In this document: piece by piece, positions 59,950 to 64,000 of the stretch | Position numbering within the stretch: the stretch's first letter is position 1 | How the letters are laid out: each line of letters begins with the position of its first letter | Source of the DNA: Chloroflexota bacterium | GTDB taxonomy: Bacteria > Chloroflexota > Dormibacteria > Aeolococcales > Aeolococcaceae | Assembly: GCA_005880985.1 (NCBI GenBank) | Contig: VBIQ01000013.1 | Location: forward strand, 149,349-213,348 | Length of the DNA stretch: 64,000 nt | Reading direction: 5' to 3' | Program-made: the position numbers and the translations under genes | The notes under the pieces: generated by a model | Database searches by the model: none | Told to the model about the DNA's origin: nothing | Seen by the model: the letters and a program-made list of their open reading frames with translations, nothing else

Positions 59950-60936
59950 ATGCCCCAGGTGCCCGTCCGCCCCCATCGCCGCGGCGAGGACTGGCGCGCC
60001 CGGCGATTGACCTCGGCGGACGGTGCGGGGCTGTCGGCGACGTGGTCGTCGGCGGTCGAGGCCTTTCTGCGCGACGCTCGGGCTCGCAACTGCAGCGTCG
60101 CCACCATCGAGAACTACCGCACCTATCTGCTGGGTCCCCGGGCACAGCAATTCATCGCCGATTACGACGTTCACAACGTCAACGAGGTCAGTCCTCGAGC
60201 GCTGCGAGACTTCCAGGCCGAACTCCTCGACGCTGGACTGGCCGCGGGGACGGTGGCCACCTTCCACCGGGTGATGCGCAACTTCCTCGGCTTCTGCAAG
60301 CGGGAAGGGTGGGGGGTCCCGGGCGAGGCCCTGGAGATCTCCGCTCCTCGCCTTCCCGTCACCGAGCCGGCGACCCTGAGTGAGGCCGACGAGCGTCGGG
60401 TGCTTGCCGCGGCGGGGACGGAGCGCGACTGCTTCCTCATCGAGTTCATGCTCCGCACCGGTGTGCGGCTCGGAGAGGTCTGCAACGTGGTGCTTGATGA
60501 CCTCGTGGACGGGAGCGACGGGCAGTACCTCAGGGTGCGGCAGGGGAAGGGACGGAAGGACCGAATCGTTCCTCTCGACACGACGACGACGACGTTCTCG
60601 AAGCGCATCGCTGCGTACATCCGCAACGTACGTCCTCGTGAGACCCGGTGCCGGCACCTGTTCCTCAGCACCCGGCATAACCTGCGGACCAACGACTTGG
60701 AGCCGATGTCGCCAACTGCAGTCAAGCTGGTGATGAAGCGGCTGTCGGAGAAGACGGGGATCCATGTTCATCCACACAAGTTGCGACACACGTTCGCCAC
60801 CCGCGCGCTCGCTGGTGGTGTCGACAGCCTCGTCTTGCAGCGTGCTCTGGGGCACACGACGCTAGCGATGGTGAACCGATACGTGCACTTCCAAGCGCGC
60901 GACATGCTTGACGCGTGGAGGGCTCGGCGAGACTAG
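59950..60936 (+). CDS. Tyrosine recombinase/integrase
   Basis: A 328-aa phage-type integrase. N-terminal SAM-like core-binding domain (VEAFLRDARARNCSVATIENYRTYL) and catalytic domain with Arg173 (TGVRLGEV), Lys200 (QGKGRKDR), His276/Arg279 (HPHKLRHTFATR), His302 (LGHTTLAMV) and nucleophile Tyr311 (NRYVHF), all present. It lies next to tRNA-Gly and should integrate the element that begins here; a XerC-like housekeeping role is less likely given the context. Confidence 0.9.
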   Translation: MPQVPVRPHRRGEDWRARRLTSADGAGLSATWSSAVEAFLRDARARNCSVATIENYRTYLLGPRAQQFIADYDVHNVNEVSPRALRDFQAELLDAGLAAGTVATFHRVMRNFLGFCKREGWGVPGEALEISAPRLPVTEPATLSEADERRVLAAAGTERDCFLIEFMLRTGVRLGEVCNVVLDDLVDGSDGQYLRVRQGKGRKDRIVPLDTTTTTFSKRIAAYIRNVRPRETRCRHLFLSTRHNLRTNDLEPMSPTAVKLVMKRLSEKTGIHVHPHKLRHTFATRALAGGVDSLVLQRALGHTTLAMVNRYVHFQARDMLDAWRARRD

Positions 60937-61160
60937 CACCGGTGCCGAGTTCGGCCGGCAATACCCATCCCCCCGCAGGTGGACCCTGATGTAGCCGCCC
61001 TTGAAGGTGGTGCGGCCACGACGACGATTGACTGCCGAACGCGCCGGCTGCTGTACCCACCGGAGGGGTCGTGGCGTTCCACGCCGGGCTGCAGGCAGAG
61101 GGCGTGGCGTGCCACCCCCTACTCGCACTCTTGGCGGCGGCCCCAATCCTCGGCCTCTGC

Positions 61161-61790
61161 TTAACGCAAGGGGTGGCATTTGCCGGCGCTGTCCTTCCAA
61201 CTCATTCCGCCGTGTTGCCAGCAATAGGTGGCCGTCACGTTCGAGTGGAGTAGGGTCCCGGTGCAGCCGCGCCGCGAATAACAAGCGCCTGTCGATGAAC
61301 CAAGCGTCACAACTTCGGCCAATTTGCCTGCCTCCGCGTCAAGTATGAGCAGGAGGTCATATGTGAGCTCCAATCGCTGCATTATCAGCGCGATCTCTTG
61401 CTTAGCACGTGCACCGATGTCGTCAATCAGCGGCTTGAGCTGCTTTTCCATCAGTCCACCCAGGGCTACTACATGGCCATCCGCACCCTCCGGATCGTCT
61501 TCTGGTGGATCAAGCTTCTCAATGAGCTTGTCTAGCTTCTCGACTACCTGCTGGGCAGGGCCTGGCAAAAGACCCACTAGGTTTGGGACTGCTTCCTTAA
61601 TTGCCTTGTCAATCTCCTTGATTTCTTTGATCGTTTCGGGGGTTAGCGCTTGTTTAGCCTTATCCAAGCCTTCTTTGGCTTTCTTCGTCGCCTCATCGAT
61701 CAGCTCGCCAGCCTTCTTCTTCAGCTCATCAACGCCTTCGCCCATGGCCTTCTGAGCATCCTCTATCTCCTTGCCGAGCCCTTCAGTCAC
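61161..61790 (-). CDS. Lys/Glu-rich helical protein with Cys-containing tail
   Basis: A 209-aa protein, unrecognised. Residues 1-125 are amphipathic helix/coiled coil rich in Lys, Glu and Asp (GEGVDELKKKAGELIDEATKKAKEGLDKAKQAL). A helical stretch LTYDLLLILDAEAGKLAEVVTLG follows, then a Cys-rich tail (GACYSRRGCTG, ATYCWQHGGMSWKDSAGKCHPL) that could form a small disulfide or metal-bound knob. GTG start at 61790 with AGGAGG upstream. Codon use is clearly unlike the chromosome, consistent with island cargo. Confidence 0.7.
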   Translation of the reverse strand: MTEGLGKEIEDAQKAMGEGVDELKKKAGELIDEATKKAKEGLDKAKQALTPETIKEIKEIDKAIKEAVPNLVGLLPGPAQQVVEKLDKLIEKLDPPEDDPEGADGHVVALGGLMEKQLKPLIDDIGARAKQEIALIMQRLELTYDLLLILDAEAGKLAEVVTLGSSTGACYSRRGCTGTLLHSNVTATYCWQHGGMSWKDSAGKCHPLR

Positions 61791-62158
61791 AGTTGGCCTC
61801 CTTCTGGTCGAGGCAACCCGCGAACGCTGAACCGCACGCGTGACACCACGACAAGCACGGCTTCAGCCCGCTCACTCCGTATCACGGGGAGGGGGCCAAA
61901 GAGCTACATGCGATCGGGTCTCGCCAAACGGTTCCGAATGATCCAATCGCAAAGCCCAGCGCTAGGTCGGCCAGGCCACCCGCGGATCGCCTTGGTCACT
62001 CGAGGGACACCGTGCTACGGGGATATACCCGCAGATCGTTCTCTCACATCCCCCGACCGTCCGCGAGCATGTCGCTCGGCGACGGAAGAATCGGCCTGGC
62101 AGTTCGGTATCTACCCGAACAAAGGGGGGCTGGGCAAGAGTGCCTCTGCTGGCGCAGC
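61791..62158. other. Island intergenic region
   Basis: 368 nt between the helical protein and the diiron oxygenase. I find no supported gene or strong hairpin. It should contain the promoter of the leftward gene at 61790. Confidence 0.4.
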
Positions 62159-63187
62159 TCAGCCACCAGCCACCTGTGTCAGGCGACCGGTGGTGCGGGC
62201 TCGCGTCGTCCTCGTTGCGGCACTCACAGGCGATGATGCAGGCAGGAGGCCGAGAGCGCTCCATGCCGGGCGGCTCCACCGGTTGATGACGTCAAGCTCC
62301 GCTAACAGATCGGTCAGGCTGCGGAGGTCCCCCGCCACGCGCTGCCGATGGTGTGGATTGCTGCGCGCGGCGCGCCAACCCCCAGGGATGCCGAGCTCAC
62401 GGTAGACAGCAGGGTTGGTCAGCGACTCGACAGTGCCCTTGACGTAGATGGGTGCGAGGACAGCGCCGCGTGACCGTGACAGCCAGTCCAACCGTGGCCA
62501 CTCGTCGTGCAGGTAGGTGCGTGCGAAGGCTACGTGACGAGCCTCCTCGATTACGTGGATCCGCGCCATGGTGGCGGCCACGGGATGGATGCCTGGGGTA
62601 TTCATCATGGCTCGGTTGTTGACGTCGAGCACCTCTTCCGCGGCGAGGATGGAGATGAACCCCGCCGTCGTCTCGGCGGTGGCCAGCATCAATCTGCCGG
62701 CGAGACGCAGCAGCCGGTGTGGACGGTACGCCGGTGTGCCCGCGCGTCGGATGTACTCGCCGAACATCGTCGAATGACGGCATTCGTCTGCCACCTCAAC
62801 GAGGAGGTAGCGATGAGCCTCGTTGTCGGCTGGCGCGGCATACAGATGGCGGAGGACCAGGCGCATCAGGATATTCTCGAGCCAGATACCGGTCGCGCAG
62901 AGCGCCGCGCACTCGTGTCGGCTGTACGTGATCCGCTCCCGCCGGGACATGTCCTTCCACGGTCGCGTGCCGTAGAGGGGGAGGAACTCGGGCGGAATGT
63001 GGAAGGCGCTATCGTCGATCGGTATGGACCAGTCGACGTCGTTGAACGGATCGAAGCTCTTGCGCCTGGACGCCTCCACGAGGCGCGTGGCGATGGCGGC
63101 CGTCGTCGACGCTCGGGTAGCCGAGCTCCGAGGCGGACGGGTGGGGGCATCGCGCGATCGGCGGGTTGCTGTCGTGGCACCAGTCAT
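62159..63187 (-). CDS. AurF-like diiron oxygenase
   Basis: A 342-aa ferritin-like protein. Candidate iron ligands are Glu104 in IWLENI, Glu135-x2-His138 in ADECRHSTMF, Glu184 or Glu185 in ILAAEEVLD, and His211-x3-Glu215-x2-His218 in HVIEEARH, matching the spacing of AurF-type N-oxygenases. It may oxidise an aryl amine or another small molecule; its accompanying biosynthetic genes are not in view. AAGGAGG precedes the ATG at 63187. Part of the island. Confidence 0.82.
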   Translation of the reverse strand: MTGATTATRRSRDAPTRPPRSSATRASTTAAIATRLVEASRRKSFDPFNDVDWSIPIDDSAFHIPPEFLPLYGTRPWKDMSRRERITYSRHECAALCATGIWLENILMRLVLRHLYAAPADNEAHRYLLVEVADECRHSTMFGEYIRRAGTPAYRPHRLLRLAGRLMLATAETTAGFISILAAEEVLDVNNRAMMNTPGIHPVAATMARIHVIEEARHVAFARTYLHDEWPRLDWLSRSRGAVLAPIYVKGTVESLTNPAVYRELGIPGGWRAARSNPHHRQRVAGDLRSLTDLLAELDVINRWSRPAWSALGLLPASSPVSAATRTTRARTTGRLTQVAGG

Positions 63188-63826
63188 GGGCGATTCCTCC
63201 TTGGTAACGGCTGGTATCGCTCGAGTGCAGGGGACCCCGAAGGGTATCGGGCGCTACAACCTGTCGTCCATGGGCGATGTGCCCCCTTAGCAGGGTGCCA
63301 ACTGCCCGAAGACGGACATCCCGAGTGGGATGTCCGGAGGTGATCAAGCCCGAGTGTTGTGTATCTATTGCCCACCGGCTCCGCGGCTCACCGGTCGCCG
63401 CACCAACCCGGAGCTTCGTTGCTGTTCAACTCATGCGGTATCGGTGGATGCCGAGCTATACCTCGTGTTGATGACGGCCGCGATATCGAAGCCGGTTGCA
63501 TGTGCGACCTCCCGCACACTAGTGGCAGCGAGCAGGAACGATGCTCGTTCCAACTGTGTCATTAGACCTGGCCGCACGCTGCTCAATCCCTCGATTAGGA
63601 CGGGCGACGACTGCCTAGTGGATCTCTGCGCTCCGGTCGGCCGGCCTGTGTCTGAGCTCCGAGACAGTTCCTCGAAGACTAGCTTAGCCTCGCTTGACAC
63701 CTTTTCGGTCGTAATGATCACGGCTTCGTTTGCTCCATATCTCGCCCTTCGGTAGTTGAACGGGTGAGCATCCCCCAGATCCGAATTCCCGATCCTTCAG
63801 TTCGAGAACCCATAGACGGGCGTCCG
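63188..63826. other. Island region without a supported gene
   Basis: 639 nt between the oxygenase start and the IS end. A minus-strand frame at 63431-63721 has an HTH-like segment (VREVAHATGFDIAAVINTRYS) but no start context or family match, perhaps a remnant. The hairpin at 63313-63336 is the clearest signal. Confidence 0.4.
63313..63336. promoter_or_regulatory. Perfect 10-bp hairpin/palindrome
   Basis: CGGACATCCC and GGGATGTCCG flank a GAGT loop, about 125 nt upstream of the AurF-like gene. It could be an operator, or a terminator of a lost gene. Confidence 0.45.
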
Positions 63827-64000
63827 TGTCAATCCCGGTGTGAAACTCCCCAACTTTCCCCGGTCTCAAATTCCCCAGCCTGGGCGGTCTCTTTACCGAT
63901 CCACGGTTTGAACTTCCCCAGCTGAGCCGCTCAGGAGGCCGACTTGGCCGAGGGGATGGTGAAGACGCCTGCCCGCTTCTTGTCCTTGAGCCGGTAGCTC
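63827..64000 (-). mobile_element. IS21-like element end (truncated by window)
   Basis: The end begins TGTCAATCCCGGTG at 63827. Three 18-bp repeats of form CGGTNTNAAANTCCCCAR lie at 63836-63853, 63861-63878 and 63904-63921, as in the multiple terminal transposase sites of IS21-family elements. A partial minus-strand CDS ends inside at 63931. Confidence 0.6.
63931..64000 (-). CDS. C-terminus of probable IS21 helper ATPase (IstB), partial
   Basis: The last 22 codons of a minus-strand gene cut by the window edge: SYRLKDKKRAGVFTIPSAK followed by a short Ser/Ala end and TGA. The ending and the terminal repeats beside it suggest IstB, the gene nearest this end in IS21 elements. Too short for firm assignment. 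Confidence 0.45.
   Translation of the reverse strand, partial: SYRLKDKKRAGVFTIPSAKSAS

Noticed and set aside
59950..60936. Housekeeping XerC/XerD
   Set aside because: Location directly after a tRNA gene, foreign flanking sequence and operator-like repeat favour an element integrase, though sequence alone cannot exclude Xer.
61071..61253. 60-aa hydrophobic plus-strand ORF
   Set aside because: Overlaps antisense with the helical protein gene, which has a good ribosome site; no independent support.
63431..63721. 96-aa minus-strand ORF with HTH-like segment
   Set aside because: No ribosome site, no family match and overlapping open frames on the other strand; kept only as a possible remnant.

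Overview
The window is high-GC bacterial chromosome with dense, short-gapped gene chains. F420-type LLM oxidoreductase, DUF3151, Tad/Flp pilus genes, sortase, SCP2-fold protein, paired acyl-CoA dehydrogenases and many apparently leaderless genes fit a free-living, probably soil, monoderm lineage such as Actinomycetota or Dormibacterota/Chloroflexota. No rRNA or marker set is present, so the phylum is not fixed.

Layout. 0-8 kb: EEP phosphoesterase, Flp pilin, polyprenyl synthase-murI pair, a thioredoxin-fold/hydrolase/acetyltransferase chain, mscL and an LLM oxidoreductase. 8-13 kb: helicase-nuclease and TadE/TadE/TadG. 13-18 kb: membrane glycosyltransferase-like protein, DedA protein and two acyl-CoA dehydrogenases. 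18-24 kb: tRNA-Leu, a secreted repeat protein, an HEXXH protein, a sortase, and an Nramp-related transporter behind an M-box magnesium riboswitch, then tRNA-Cys. 24-32 kb: GSA-type aminotransferase, alpha-galactosidase-like enzyme, rarA, DUF3151, SDR, SPFH/NfeD pair and an aldolase-like protein. 32-40 kb: a five-gene chain (DUF1800, DUF1501, secreted protein, ApbE, ferric-reductase-like membrane protein) and 5-oxoprolinase genes pxpA and pxpBC. 40-51 kb: two secreted glycosidase-like/repeat proteins, quinone oxidoreductase, SCP2 protein, a foreign-looking DUF1801 gene, a sugar-acid/sugar catabolic operon (dehydrogenase, FGGY kinase, class II aldolase) and an LPNTA-tailed surface protein. 51-60 kb: complete Liv-type ABC transporter operon, TetR regulator and enoyl-CoA hydratase. 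59.7-64 kb: tRNA-Gly followed by a tyrosine recombinase and lower-GC cargo (helical protein, AurF-like diiron oxygenase), ending in an IS21-like element cut by the window edge; this looks like one end of an integrated island.

The most unusual signal is a family of about 120-130 bp structured elements, four copies at 138-261, 26437-26557, 27114-27241 and 45734-45861. Each lies just 3' of a gene, in the same orientation relative to that gene, with a long outer stem whose arms differ between copies yet remain complementary and two internal hairpins with conserved loops and a covarying stem. This pattern suggests a 3'-UTR RNA element that I do not recognise. Other points: M-box/Nramp-related gene coupling supporting magnesium uptake; sortase plus an LPNTA substrate; a LivF with a ribbon-helix-helix-like tail; and widespread -10 boxes 6-10 nt ahead of start codons.
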